64,000 nucleotides of DNA from Pseudomonadota bacterium. GTDB taxonomy: Bacteria; Desulfobacterota; Binatia; Binatales; Binataceae. This document shows, in pieces, positions 45,129-53,514 of the stretch. A program made the translations under genes and the position numbers. The number at the start of each line of letters is the position of its first letter. The stretch's first letter is position 1. The DNA is taken from positions 1 to 64,000 of the forward strand of contig JAJPIG010000035.1 in the NCBI GenBank assembly GCA_021324855.1, in the 5' to 3' direction. The notes beneath the pieces are model-generated. The model worked only from the letters and a program-made list of their open reading frames with translations, did not search any database and was not told the origin of the DNA.

Positions 45129-46175
45129 TTAGTCTGTGGAGTCTCCGCGCTTGAGCGCCGCCAGCGATTCCGTGTAGGGCGGGCGCGCAACACCGCGCTC
45201 GGTGATGATCGCGGTCACCAGCTCGGCCGGGGTGACGTCGAAAGCGGGATTGAAGGTCTTTACGCCGCGTGGGGCAACCTGGCGGCCGGCGAATTCCGTG
45301 AGCTCGAGACCGCTCCGCTCCTCGATCGGAATAGCATCGCCGCTGCGGCATCCGAGGTCGATCGAGGAGAGCGGCGCCGCGACGTAGAACGGCACGCCGT
45401 GTCGGCGCGCCATCACGGCCAACGGATAGGTGCCAATTTTGTTGGCCACGTCGCCATTGGCCGCCGTTCGATCCGTGCCCACGATCACGCAGCTCACACC
45501 TCCTGCGCGCAGCACGCTCGCCGCCATATTATCCGCGATCACTGTGACCGGGATCTTGTCCTTGCGCAGTTCCCAGGCCGTCAGTCGCGAGCCCTGGAGG
45601 AACGGCCGGGTCTCGTCCGCGATGACGCTGACCTGCCTGCCGGATTCGCGCGCCGCTCTGACCACGCCGAGCGCGGTGCCGTAGCCGGCCGTGGCCAGCG
45701 CGCCGGCATTGCAATGCGTCAGAACCGTCAACGGGTCGTCGCGAAGCAGCGCGGCTCCATGGCGGCCAAGTGCACGATTCGCCGCGAGGTCCTCATTGTA
45801 GATTGCAAGCGCTTCATCACGAAGTCGACGATAGAGCGCGGAAGCATCGAGCGCGAGATTTTCGCCCAACACGCGGCCCATTCGATCGACCGCCCAGGCC
45901 AGATTCACCGCCGTTGGACGAGTGGCCTTGAGCGTGCGGGCAACGACTTCGAAACGCGTGCGGGCGCGCGCGCCGCTGAAGCCGCGCAATCCGAGCGCGA
46001 CGCCCATCGCGGCCGCTACGCCGATCGCCGGCGCGCCGCGAATCACCATCGTGCGGATCGCATCGGCGACCGCCCGATAATCGCGGCATACACGGATTAC
46101 TTCCCGAGCGGGCAGCAGCCGTTGATCGATCATGCGCACGCTGTCGGCGCGCCATTCGATGGTTTTTACGGACAC
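45129..46175 (-). CDS. mtnA: S-methyl-5-thioribose-1-phosphate isomerase
   Basis: 348-residue MtnA, the aldose-ketose isomerase of the methionine salvage pathway. Catalytic Cys and Asp are visible as C155 in LTHCNAGALATAGYGTALGV and D235 in VIVGTDRTAANGDVANKIGT. RGAPAIGVAAAMGVALG and RPTAVNLAWAVDRM are also conserved in the family. No other mtn genes are in the window. Convergent with the second ABC operon, 5 nt apart. Confidence 0.97.
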   Translation of the reverse strand: MSVKTIEWRADSVRMIDQRLLPAREVIRVCRDYRAVADAIRTMVIRGAPAIGVAAAMGVALGLRGFSGARARTRFEVVARTLKATRPTAVNLAWAVDRMGRVLGENLALDASALYRRLRDEALAIYNEDLAANRALGRHGAALLRDDPLTVLTHCNAGALATAGYGTALGVVRAARESGRQVSVIADETRPFLQGSRLTAWELRKDKIPVTVIADNMAASVLRAGGVSCVIVGTDRTAANGDVANKIGTYPLAVMARRHGVPFYVAAPLSSIDLGCRSGDAIPIEERSGLELTEFAGRQVAPRGVKTFNPAFDVTPAELVTAIITERGVARPPYTESLAALKRGDSTD

Positions 46176-46344
46176 GGGAAAGGCTGATTTGGATACGTTA
46201 CGTCGAAGGCCGATTACACACCGCTAAACAACTAAGCTACACATTATATCGCGAGAAATCGCTGCAAGAGTATCAAATATGATGGCGCAAACCGGCACTG
46301 AAGATCTCGCCTGGTGCGGCTCCGGATGTCACGTTGGCTGTGTC

Positions 46345-46752
46345 TCAAACCTTTTCGTACTCGCCGCGCGCTTTGCGTCTTACTGAACCAGCCTCGATCC
46401 AGCGGGTAATCGCAGCGAAAATTTCGGAGGGGCGCTTGCGCTTGATTCCGGGGACCGCACGCACATTGGATGCGCTGAATTCCTTCGGCAATCGTACTAG
46501 CACGTTGCTCCAATTGATCCGGCCGCGCGCCCGGCCGCGAGGCTGCAGTGCAGGACCCGATGGGCCGGCGGGTCGGGTGAATCGGCCAAGCTTGGTCTCT
46601 TGCTGCCTGAGGCGATTCAGTTCGGCTTCGTGACCGCGAATCTCCATTCGCAAGCGAGCCAACAACGAACGAGCCTGCGACTGAACGCGACGAAGTTCTG
46701 AAGTCACCCGCACAGCTCTTCTTTTGCCCGGCACGAACCTGTTCCTCAGCAA
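46345..46752 (-). CDS. Hypothetical protein with basic helix and C-terminal winged-helix-like segment
   Basis: Up to 135 residues. The N-terminal half is a basic heptad-rich helix (SELRRVQSQARSLLARLRME then IRGHEAELNRLRQQETKLG), likely coiled coil, followed by a Gly/Pro/Arg linker and a conserved-looking C-terminal segment (GRINWSNVLVRLPKEFSASN then KRKRPSEIFAAITRWIEAGS). The last part reads like a small DNA-binding or partner-binding winged helix. There is no ATG; TTG 46752, GTG 46734 or GTG 46713 could serve as start. No named family is recognised. Confidence 0.6.
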   Translation of the reverse strand: MLRNRFVPGKRRAVRVTSELRRVQSQARSLLARLRMEIRGHEAELNRLRQQETKLGRFTRPAGPSGPALQPRGRARGRINWSNVLVRLPKEFSASNVRAVPGIKRKRPSEIFAAITRWIEAGSVRRKARGEYEKV

Positions 46753-47113
46753 TCGGGCTGGTAAACTACACTACACTGAAATCGGCCTCAATAGTGGATG
46801 AACACGCAATTGCCTATCGGTTAATTGCATTTTAAATGTAATCGGATGTTGCCTCATTTTCGTTCGGAACCAGTGATTTTCAGCTAAAACCCGCGATCCG
46901 GAACCCCAAGAATTCCTGAATTTTCCACGTCAGTCAGCCACCATTTACCCTAGGCTTGCTCTGTCAAGAGTGATATAAGAGGCCCGATAATTCGAGCCAG
47001 ATGTTCGCCGCAAGTCTCAGCGCAATAGTGGATGTAAGAGCTAACGCGACGGCTTCATGCCGCGAGATGCGGAGGTCCGCAGGGGCGAGATCTGGAGATC
47101 GCAGGAGACGTTA
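46753..47113. other. AT-richer intergenic region upstream of the RRM gene
   Basis: No convincing gene. The stretch is clearly less GC-rich than its surroundings. The 12-mer CAATAGTGGATG occurs twice (46789-46800 and 47023-47034). Just before the RRM gene (47060-47107) there are several short GC-rich inverted repeats, for example GCGGAGGTCCGC and GATCTGGAGATC, so the mRNA leader may be structured. Confidence 0.5.
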
Positions 47114-47392
47114 ATGGGCCGTAGATTGTATGTCGGTAATCTCGCGTGGACCGTCACCGATCAAGACCTGCAGGACGTTTTCGCTGAGGCTGGTAAGGTC
47201 GAGAGCGCTCAGGTGATCATGGATCGTGCCACGAACCGCTCGCGCGGTTTCGGATTTGTCGAGATGGCGAACGACGAAGCCGCCGAGGCTGCAATCAAGA
47301 AGCTCAACGGCAGGGACGTCAAGGGCCGCGCGATTCGCGTCAATGAAGCGCAGGCGCGAAGTGGCGGCGGCGGACGCGACCGCGACCGTTAG
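47114..47392 (+). CDS. RRM-domain RNA-binding protein
   Basis: 92 residues from ATG 47114 with GCAGGAGACG as ribosome binding site. A single RNA recognition motif: RNP2 is LYVGNLAW at the N terminus and RNP1 is RSRGFGFVEM; between them TDQDLQDVFAEAGKVESAQV is the first helix and strand. A short Gly/Arg/Asp tail (RSGGGGRDRDR) follows. Bacterial single-RRM proteins of this kind bind RNA non-specifically and are often cold-induced. The long AT-rich, possibly structured leader suits post-transcriptional control. Confidence 0.93.
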   Translation: MGRRLYVGNLAWTVTDQDLQDVFAEAGKVESAQVIMDRATNRSRGFGFVEMANDEAAEAAIKKLNGRDVKGRAIRVNEAQARSGGGGRDRDR

Positions 47393-47511
47393 CCGCAAAC
47401 GCGCCCCGCGCCGAATCACTGTGACGCGCGCGGCTTCACCGGCATAGCGCGCCGCCAGAGTTGAGATGCTGCTGGCGGTGGTTTCGAAATCCGTCAGACG
47501 GGAGTTGAGCC

Positions 47512-47913
47512 ATGATGACGTCCGACGAACGCAAAGCCCTCGCGATCAAGTTCATCGACAATTTCAGCCGCCGCGATCCGACGGTCTTCGCTGACAATGT
47601 CACCGACGATTTCGTCTTCGAGATCATGGGGCATCTGCCCGGGCTCGAACCACTGCGCGGCAAGGACAAGTTCTTGAGCGCGTTCATCCCGATGCTCGAA
47701 GGGGCGTTCCCCAAGGGCTTCAACTTCAAGTTTGTCACGGCCATCTGCGAGGGCCAGCACGTGGCGATCCAGGGCACTTCGGATACCACGGCGGCAAATG
47801 GACGCAAGTATGCCAACCGTTATCACTGGTACGTGCGTTTCGAAGGCGACAAGATCGCGCAACTCCGCGAGTACGCCGACACCGATCACATCCGGCAGAC
47901 GCTCGGAGATTAG
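47512..47913 (+). CDS. SnoaL-like / NTF2-fold protein
   Basis: 133 residues with the NTF2-like cone: an N-terminal helix RKALAIKFIDNFSRRDPTVF, FADNVTDDFVFEIMG, a second helix region and the strands HVAIQGTSDTTAANGRKYAN, YHWYVRFEGDKIAQLREYAD and TDHIRQTL at the end. These proteins are small-molecule isomerases, hydrolases or binding proteins; no substrate can be named. Starts at 47512 or 47515 (adjacent ATGs) are equivalent. Confidence 0.88.
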   Translation: MMTSDERKALAIKFIDNFSRRDPTVFADNVTDDFVFEIMGHLPGLEPLRGKDKFLSAFIPMLEGAFPKGFNFKFVTAICEGQHVAIQGTSDTTAANGRKYANRYHWYVRFEGDKIAQLREYADTDHIRQTLGD

Positions 47914-47951
47914 CGCACCCGCGGTCTCGCAGTCAGCTTTTTTCCAGAAAT

Positions 47952-47986
47952 AAAAGGGGCCGGATGGCTTTCACCACGCCGACCCC
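47952..47986 (-). terminator. Intrinsic terminator of the molybdenum hydroxylase/MoaD operon
   Basis: On the minus strand GGGGTCGG pairs with CCGGCCCC (one U-G), continuing after a bulged C into GTGGT/GCCAT closed by a GAAA tetraloop, followed directly by TTTTATTT. It is about 175 nt downstream of the MoaD-like gene. The plus-strand version is interrupted by a mismatch, so it works for minus-strand transcripts. Confidence 0.75.
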
Positions 47987-48160
47987 CGGTGCGCCGGGAA
48001 AAGGGGGGCAAACCCCGACCACCGGGCGCTAATTGTACGCAACCCAACGTCGCTTGCAATAGTTCAATCTATTGAATTCTACGTTTTTCCGTTCCGAGGC
48101 TTGCTATTCCAAGGCATTGCATGGCATGAAGTCGCAACCATCGGTCAAATCACCCGCCAC

Positions 48161-48430
48161 TCAAACCACCCCGCCACCGATAGCCGGTAGGAAGTAGATT
48201 TCGCTGTTCTCGCCGACCTTCGCCTGAATTCCCGCGGTCTCGACCTCGCCGTCGATCGAAACGACGAGCGATCCTTTGAGCTCGCCGTCATCGAGCAGGT
48301 GGCGGCTGATTCCCGGAAAGCTGCGCTCGAGGCTCTCGATCACCTGGCGCAGGTTTCGCCCCGACGCCATCACGCGTTCCGCGCCGCCGGTGAATTGTCT
48401 CAACAAGGCGGGAATAATTACCGTAGCCAT
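48161..48430 (-). CDS. MoaD/ThiS-family ubiquitin-like sulfur carrier protein
   Basis: 89 residues with the MoaD/ThiS beta-grasp pattern: VIIPALLRQFTGG first strand, LRQVIESLERSFPGISRHLL helix, and GENSEIYFLPAIGGGVV at the end. Sulfur carriers normally finish exactly at Gly-Gly, the residue that is thiocarboxylated; here two Val follow, as in carriers that need proteolytic trimming. It is last in the operon of Mo-hydroxylase subunits, 61 nt downstream of the large subunit gene, which suggests a role in its molybdopterin or sulfuration chemistry. Confidence 0.85.
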   Translation of the reverse strand: MATVIIPALLRQFTGGAERVMASGRNLRQVIESLERSFPGISRHLLDDGELKGSLVVSIDGEVETAGIQAKVGENSEIYFLPAIGGGVV

Positions 48431-48491
48431 CGCGTGCTTCCGGCGCTCGGGCCATCCTGAAGCGGCCCGAGCGCGCTGTGATCGAGTTGAA

Positions 48492-50816
48492 TCAGCGGCC
48501 CGCGGCGGCCTGGCCTTCGCGGCTGTTCCGATGCTCCTGCAGCGCCTTCATCAGGCGCGGCGGTGACATCGGCAACTCCCGCATCCGGACGCCTGTCGCC
48601 CGATAGATTGCGTTTGCAATCGCGGCTGGCGGCGGCACGATCGAGACTTCGCCCACGCCGCGCACGCCCAGTGGATGGGTCGGGTTGGGCACTTCGACCA
48701 GGATGGTTTCGATGGCCGGCAGGTCGAGACAGGTCGGCATCCGGTAATCGAGCAGGCCGGTGTTGCGCAGCACACCTTTGGAATCGTAGACGTATTCCTC
48801 ATTAAGCGCCCATCCGATGCCCTGCGCTGTTCCGCCCTGCAATTGACCCTCGACATAGCTCGGATGAATCGCAGTGCCGACGTCCTGCGCGATTGTCACC
48901 CGCAGGATCTGAACCTTGCCGGTGTCAGGATCAACCTCGACGTCGACGCAGATCGCGGCAAATGCCGGTCCCGCTCCTGCTCCTCCAGTGCTCACCGAAG
49001 CGCGGCCGACGACCGGCCCGCCGGTCCGGATGAACCGCGCGGCAAGTTCTTTCAGGGTCAACTGCTGCGGCTGCAGCACATCGCCGCGGGTCCGCAGGAC
49101 GCCGTTGTCGAACTCGACGTCGTCGGGCGTGCATTCCCACATTTTGGCGGCCCGCTCCTTGAGCTGGCGCACCACGTCCTGGGCGGCATTGTAGACCGCC
49201 ATCCCTGTGGCGAAAGTCACGCGGCTGCCTGCGGTCACGTCGGTGTAGCCGATCGAATCGGTGTCGGCGACTACCGGCCGGACTTCGTCGATCGGCAGCC
49301 CCAGCACTTCCGCCGCGATCATCGCCATTGAGGCGCGGCTGCCGCCGATATCGACCGAACCGGTGACGACGCTGGCGGTGCCGTCCTGATTTACATAGAC
49401 CGACGCCGACGATTGGAAGCCGGCGTTGAACCAAAAGCCGGCCGCGACGCCGCGCCCACGATTCGCGCCGGTAAGCTTGCTGTTGTAATGTTCGCTCGCC
49501 TTAAGCGCTTCGCACGTCTCGATGAATCCGATGCGTTTGAAGACTGGGCCGAACGGCTGCTGAGTGCCCTCGTGCGCGCCGTTCATGATGCGCAGGTCGA
49601 GCGGATCGATTCCGATTTGCTCCGCGAGTTCATCGAGGACGGTTTCGACGCCGAAGGCCGCCGCGGTCGCGCCGGGCGCACGGTAGGCGCAGGTCTTCGG
49701 CCGATTGACGACCACATCGTAGCCATCGATCAGGAGATTCGGGATGTCATAGGACGTAATGACGGTCATCGCTCCCGGAGCCATCGGCGAGCCTGGAAAA
49801 GCGCCTGCCTCATAAGCCATCCAGACCTGCGCGGCGGTGATGCGCCCCTCTTTCGTGACGCCGATCTTCACCCGCTCGTGGATTCCCGAGGTCGGACCCG
49901 TCGCGCGCAGCACCTCCGAGCGCGACATCGTGACCTTCACCGGATGGCCGGTCTTCTTCGCGAGCAGCAGCGCGATCGGCTCGCAATAGATTGTGGTCTT
50001 GCCGCCGAATCCGCCGCCGATCTCGCTCGGCACGACCTTCAGATTGCCTTCGGGCATCCCAAGCACCTTGGTCGCGAGGGTGCGCACAGTGAAACTGCCC
50101 TGCGTGCAGGTGTAGACCGTCGCATGTCCGTCGGGGTTCCAGATTCCGACCGAGGCGTGCGGCTCGATATAACCCTGATGAACAGTCGCGGTGCGGAACT
50201 CACGCTCGATCACGCAGTCGGCCGCATCGAAGCCGGCCGCCAAATCGCCGCGTTTGAATTGCAGATGGGTCGCGACGTTGGTCGGCTGGTCGGGGCCTTC
50301 TTCCTGGTTGCGCAGATCATCGATCAGGATCGGCGCGCCAGGCTTCATCGCTTCATCGGCCGTCATGACCGGCTCGAGCGGCTCATAATCAACCTCGATC
50401 AGTCTGAGCGCCTCTTCCGCGATATGAGGGCTGGTCGCGGCGACTGCCGCCACCGGATGGCCGTCATACAGGACTTTGCCGCGGGCGAGCACGTTGCACG
50501 ACAAATAGTAGGGGCTCACCTGCTGCTCGCCCATCTGCTGCGGTTTGCGATCGGCCTCGGGCAGGTCGTCGGCGGTGACGATGGCGCGTACGCCGGGAAG
50601 CTTCAGCGCCTTGTCAAACTTGATCGACTTGATCCGCGCGTGCGCATAGGGGCTGCGCAATATCTTTCCGAACAACATCCCGGGGAAATAGTAGTCAGCG
50701 CCGTAGAGCGCACGGCCAGTCACCTTCTCGATCCCATCGGGACGGATCGGACGGGTTCCGACTACGCGGTACTTATGGTGAGCTTCTTTCTTCACTGCCA
50801 TTTTTTTACCGTCCAT
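48492..50816 (-). CDS. Xanthine-dehydrogenase-family molybdenum-binding subunit (CoxL-like)
   Basis: 774-residue large subunit carrying the molybdopterin cytosine dinucleotide site. Seen are VGTRPIRPDGIEKVTGRALY, the Mo-pocket loop GGGFGGKTTIYCEPIALLLA, TCAYRAPGATAAAFGVETVL, and the C-terminal GVRGVGEVSIVPPPAAIANA with the catalytic Glu. The active-site loop reads AYRAPG, not the AYXCSFR of form I CO dehydrogenase, so a general hydroxylase of an aromatic or heterocyclic compound is more likely. Operon order is FAD, Fe-S, Mo subunit, MoaD-like. A second ATG at 50801 is an alternative start. Confidence 0.94.
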   Translation of the reverse strand: MDGKKMAVKKEAHHKYRVVGTRPIRPDGIEKVTGRALYGADYYFPGMLFGKILRSPYAHARIKSIKFDKALKLPGVRAIVTADDLPEADRKPQQMGEQQVSPYYLSCNVLARGKVLYDGHPVAAVAATSPHIAEEALRLIEVDYEPLEPVMTADEAMKPGAPILIDDLRNQEEGPDQPTNVATHLQFKRGDLAAGFDAADCVIEREFRTATVHQGYIEPHASVGIWNPDGHATVYTCTQGSFTVRTLATKVLGMPEGNLKVVPSEIGGGFGGKTTIYCEPIALLLAKKTGHPVKVTMSRSEVLRATGPTSGIHERVKIGVTKEGRITAAQVWMAYEAGAFPGSPMAPGAMTVITSYDIPNLLIDGYDVVVNRPKTCAYRAPGATAAAFGVETVLDELAEQIGIDPLDLRIMNGAHEGTQQPFGPVFKRIGFIETCEALKASEHYNSKLTGANRGRGVAAGFWFNAGFQSSASVYVNQDGTASVVTGSVDIGGSRASMAMIAAEVLGLPIDEVRPVVADTDSIGYTDVTAGSRVTFATGMAVYNAAQDVVRQLKERAAKMWECTPDDVEFDNGVLRTRGDVLQPQQLTLKELAARFIRTGGPVVGRASVSTGGAGAGPAFAAICVDVEVDPDTGKVQILRVTIAQDVGTAIHPSYVEGQLQGGTAQGIGWALNEEYVYDSKGVLRNTGLLDYRMPTCLDLPAIETILVEVPNPTHPLGVRGVGEVSIVPPPAAIANAIYRATGVRMRELPMSPPRLMKALQEHRNSREGQAAAGR

Positions 50817-50858
50817 ATCAGCGGAAGTTTCAGCCCTTGAAGCCGTCTGGCTTGTGGA

Positions 50859-51332
50859 CTAACCGCTTTCGCGGGCGGCATCGAGGACCGCACGCACGAT
50901 CTTGTCATAGCCAGTGCATCGGCAGAGATTACCCGCCAGATGGTAGCGGACCTCGGCCTCGGTCGGACGCGGAATCTTGTCGAGCAGCGCCTTGGCCGAC
51001 ATCAGGAAACCCGGCGTGCAGATTCCGCATTGCAGGCTCGCATGCTCCAGGAACTTGCGCTGCAGCGGATGAAGCTCCGCGCCGGTGGCCAGCCCTTCGA
51101 TAGTCTCGAGCTTATGACCCTGAGCTTCCACGCCCAGCATCAGGCACGAGCAGACCGGGCGTCCATCGACGAGGATCGTGCATGCGCCGCAATCGCCCGT
51201 GAGGCATCCTTCTTTTGTACCGGTCATGTGCAGTTCGTCGCGCAAAACCTCGAGCAGGCTTTGACGCGGCTCGCACAACAGCTCGACTGGCTCGTTATTG
51301 ATAACGGTTTCAACCAGAGTTCGTTTCGCCAT
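50859..51332 (-). CDS. [2Fe-2S] subunit of the molybdenum hydroxylase (CoxS-like)
   Basis: 157 residues. The N-terminal plant-type cluster is bound by CLTGDCGACTILVDGRPVCS and the C-terminal one by the pairs in SLQCGICTPGFLMSAKALLD and GNLCRCTGYDKIVRAVL. Length and order match small subunits of the xanthine oxidase family. It passes electrons from the Mo site to FAD. It lies 30 nt after the FAD-subunit gene and 42 nt before the Mo-subunit gene. Confidence 0.97.
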   Translation of the reverse strand: MAKRTLVETVINNEPVELLCEPRQSLLEVLRDELHMTGTKEGCLTGDCGACTILVDGRPVCSCLMLGVEAQGHKLETIEGLATGAELHPLQRKFLEHASLQCGICTPGFLMSAKALLDKIPRPTEAEVRYHLAGNLCRCTGYDKIVRAVLDAARESG

Positions 51333-51361
51333 GTTCTCTCCAGGAGATCGTCGCGGATGAT

Positions 51362-52231
51362 TTAGTTGCGCCGCGCCCGCTCTGCCGCGCGTTCCAGAGT
51401 GCGTCGCGTCAACACGCCCACCAGATGACGGCGGAATTCGGCTGTGCCGCGCATATCATCGATCGGCGAGGCCTGTTCGATCGCGAGCTGCGCGGCGTTC
51501 TCGATCGCCACGGCGTCGAACTTTTTACCGACCAGCGCTTGCGAAGCCTTGGCCGCGAAGAGCGGCGTCGGCGCCACCGCACCCATCCCGATTCGCGCGG
51601 CAGTGCATCTGTCGCCCTCGAGAGTGATCGCCGCGCCGATACCCACAACCGCGATGTCCATCTCGTTGCGCGGGATAAACCGGATATACGCATCGGCACT
51701 GTGCGGCGGCGGCGGCGGTATCAGCAGTTCAACGAGCAGCTCGCCGGGCTGGATCACAGTGCGTCCGGGCGAAACCACGAACTCCTCGACCTTGACCTGA
51801 CGCTCGCCCTTGGGCCCGACAAGCCGCGCGACCGCACCAAGCGCGATCAGCGCCGGAGTCGTATCGGCCGCTGGCGAGCCGTTGCACAAATTGCCGCCGA
51901 CTGAGGCGCGGCTCTGTATCTGCAGCGATCCGATCAGATGGGCTGCTTCAACGAGTCCCGGATAATGCCGGCGCAACGTCGCGTTTTCAAAAATCTCGAT
52001 GCACGGCGCCGCAGCGCCGAGGCGCAGGCCCGACTTTGGATCGAACGCGATCCCGGTCAGCGCCGCGATATGCTTCACGTCGACCACGTAATGGGGCCGG
52101 CGTACTCCCGCGCGCATCTGGATCAAGAGGTCCGTGCCGCCGCAGATCGGGCGGGCACTGTCGCCGTGTTTGGCCAGTATACCGACCGCCTGTTCGAGCG
52201 AGGTCGGCGCTTCATAATGGATTTCGTGCAA
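51362..52231 (-). CDS. FAD-binding subunit of the molybdenum hydroxylase (CoxM-like)
   Basis: 289 residues, promoter-proximal gene of the operon. The two FAD-contact motifs of CoxM proteins are ARPICGGTDLLIQMRAG and QIQSRASVGGNLCNGSPAAD. The C-terminal CO_deh_flav_C part contains RTLERAAERARRN at the end. It accepts electrons from the [2Fe-2S] subunit and passes them to an external acceptor. Confidence 0.96.
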   Translation of the reverse strand: MHEIHYEAPTSLEQAVGILAKHGDSARPICGGTDLLIQMRAGVRRPHYVVDVKHIAALTGIAFDPKSGLRLGAAAPCIEIFENATLRRHYPGLVEAAHLIGSLQIQSRASVGGNLCNGSPAADTTPALIALGAVARLVGPKGERQVKVEEFVVSPGRTVIQPGELLVELLIPPPPPHSADAYIRFIPRNEMDIAVVGIGAAITLEGDRCTAARIGMGAVAPTPLFAAKASQALVGKKFDAVAIENAAQLAIEQASPIDDMRGTAEFRRHLVGVLTRRTLERAAERARRN

Positions 52232-52409
52232 GTTGGCCTAAGCCTCCCTAAAGAAACTCAGCATGTCCGGTGAGCGAATCCGGTCCAATATCTCCAATCA
52301 GAATAGCCCAGCGGACCCGCCAACGAAAAGCCTTCGGAGCCTGTCGCGCTCGGCTAAGCGGCTGCCTTCGTCCTGCCGACCGCGGAAGTTTATGTACCGT
52401 GAACGCGGG

Positions 52410-53507
52410 TCATTCCCGGAAGCCGAAACGCGCGGCTTTTGCGGCTGCGGCGCGGGCCAGCACCGGCGCTTCATTGACCATCACGGCGTAGCGCTCGTCG
52501 GTGGTATCGCCGCGAGCGTAGCGAGCATAAAGCTGCTCGACGACGGTCGCGGTTTTCCAGTATGCCCACGCGATGTGAAAATCGATTCCGCTGACGTCGC
52601 GGCCGCTCCGCCGCGCGTAGCGCTCGACCAGCTCGGCGCGCGTCATGAAGCCGGCGCGCAGCGTATGGTTCTCCGCCGGGTTGAGCGCCAGCAACTCGGC
52701 CGGATCGGATCGATCGCGCCAGTAGGCGAGCGCGATCCCGAGATCGACCATGGGATCGCCGATCGTCGACATCTCCCAGTCGAGCACCGCGGCCACGCAC
52801 GCTAAATCATCGGCCAGCATCACGTTGTGCAGGAAGAAATCGTTGTGAATCAGCGTCGGCGGCATCGCCGACGGAAGATGTTCGACGAACCAGGCGCCCA
52901 GCCGGTTCATTAGCGGCACTTCGCGCGTTTTCGCCCGCTCCCAGCGCTCCATCCAGCCCTTGACCTGGCGCCCCAGGAAACCCTCGGGACGGCCGAGGCC
53001 GTCAAGCCCGATGCGCTCGTAGTCGACGCGATGGAGGTCCGCGAGCGCGTCGATGAACGCGAGCGAGGCGCGCGCACAGGCCTCGGGAGAGTTGGCGAGC
53101 ACGGCTGGGAGCGGCTCGCGCTTGCGAATCACGACTCCGCGCCGGCGCTCCATGATGAAGAACGGCGCGCCGATGATCGCGGCGTCGTCACAGTAAAGCA
53201 TCGCGCGCGGCGCGGGCGCGTACTCCTCCCGCAATCGCGAGAGCACGCGATACTCGCGGCCCATGTCGTGCGCAGATTTTGGCAGCTCGCCATGCGGTGG
53301 CCGACGCATCACCCACTCGGCTGCGCCGCAGCGGATCAGATAGGTCAGATTCGAATGGCCGCCGCGAAACTGCCGGACTTCGAGCGGTCCCTCGGCGCCT
53401 GGGAGGCGATCCCGCAGATACTCTGCAAGCCGGCGGCGATCGAATTCGTCTTCGGCGCGAACCTCCGAATATTCGGCTTCGCTCGCAGGTTCAGAGCTGG
53501 CGCTCAT
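52410..53507 (-). CDS. Phosphotransferase family protein (APH fold, ACAD10/11-like kinase)
   Basis: 365 residues from ATG 53507, 8 nt after the acyl-CoA dehydrogenase stop. The kinase core is seen as FRGGHSNLTYLIRCGAAEWV, LIHNDFFLHNVMLADDLACV (catalytic loop with Asp) and AVLDWEMSTIGDPMVDLGIA (metal-binding Asp). This is the family fused to acyl-CoA dehydrogenases in ACAD10/11, where it phosphorylates hydroxyacyl-CoA intermediates for their removal. Cotranscription with an acyl-CoA dehydrogenase supports the same use here. The longer frame to 53675 is a shadow of the dehydrogenase gene. Confidence 0.93.
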   Translation of the reverse strand: MSASSEPASEAEYSEVRAEDEFDRRRLAEYLRDRLPGAEGPLEVRQFRGGHSNLTYLIRCGAAEWVMRRPPHGELPKSAHDMGREYRVLSRLREEYAPAPRAMLYCDDAAIIGAPFFIMERRRGVVIRKREPLPAVLANSPEACARASLAFIDALADLHRVDYERIGLDGLGRPEGFLGRQVKGWMERWERAKTREVPLMNRLGAWFVEHLPSAMPPTLIHNDFFLHNVMLADDLACVAAVLDWEMSTIGDPMVDLGIALAYWRDRSDPAELLALNPAENHTLRAGFMTRAELVERYARRSGRDVSGIDFHIAWAYWKTATVVEQLYARYARGDTTDERYAVMVNEAPVLARAAAAKAARFGFRE

Positions 53508-53514
53508 CCGAAGT

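Noticed and set aside
46186-46246. tRNA-like stretch upstream of mtnA; the minus strand contains TAGCTTAGTTGTTTAGCGG like a D-arm
   Set aside because: No acceptor stem, no T-loop consensus and no anticodon stem can be formed around it; probably chance or a decayed fragment.
48492-52231. Aerobic CO dehydrogenase (coxMSL form I)
   Set aside because: The large subunit lacks the AYXCSFR loop; AYRAPG fits other hydroxylases of the family.
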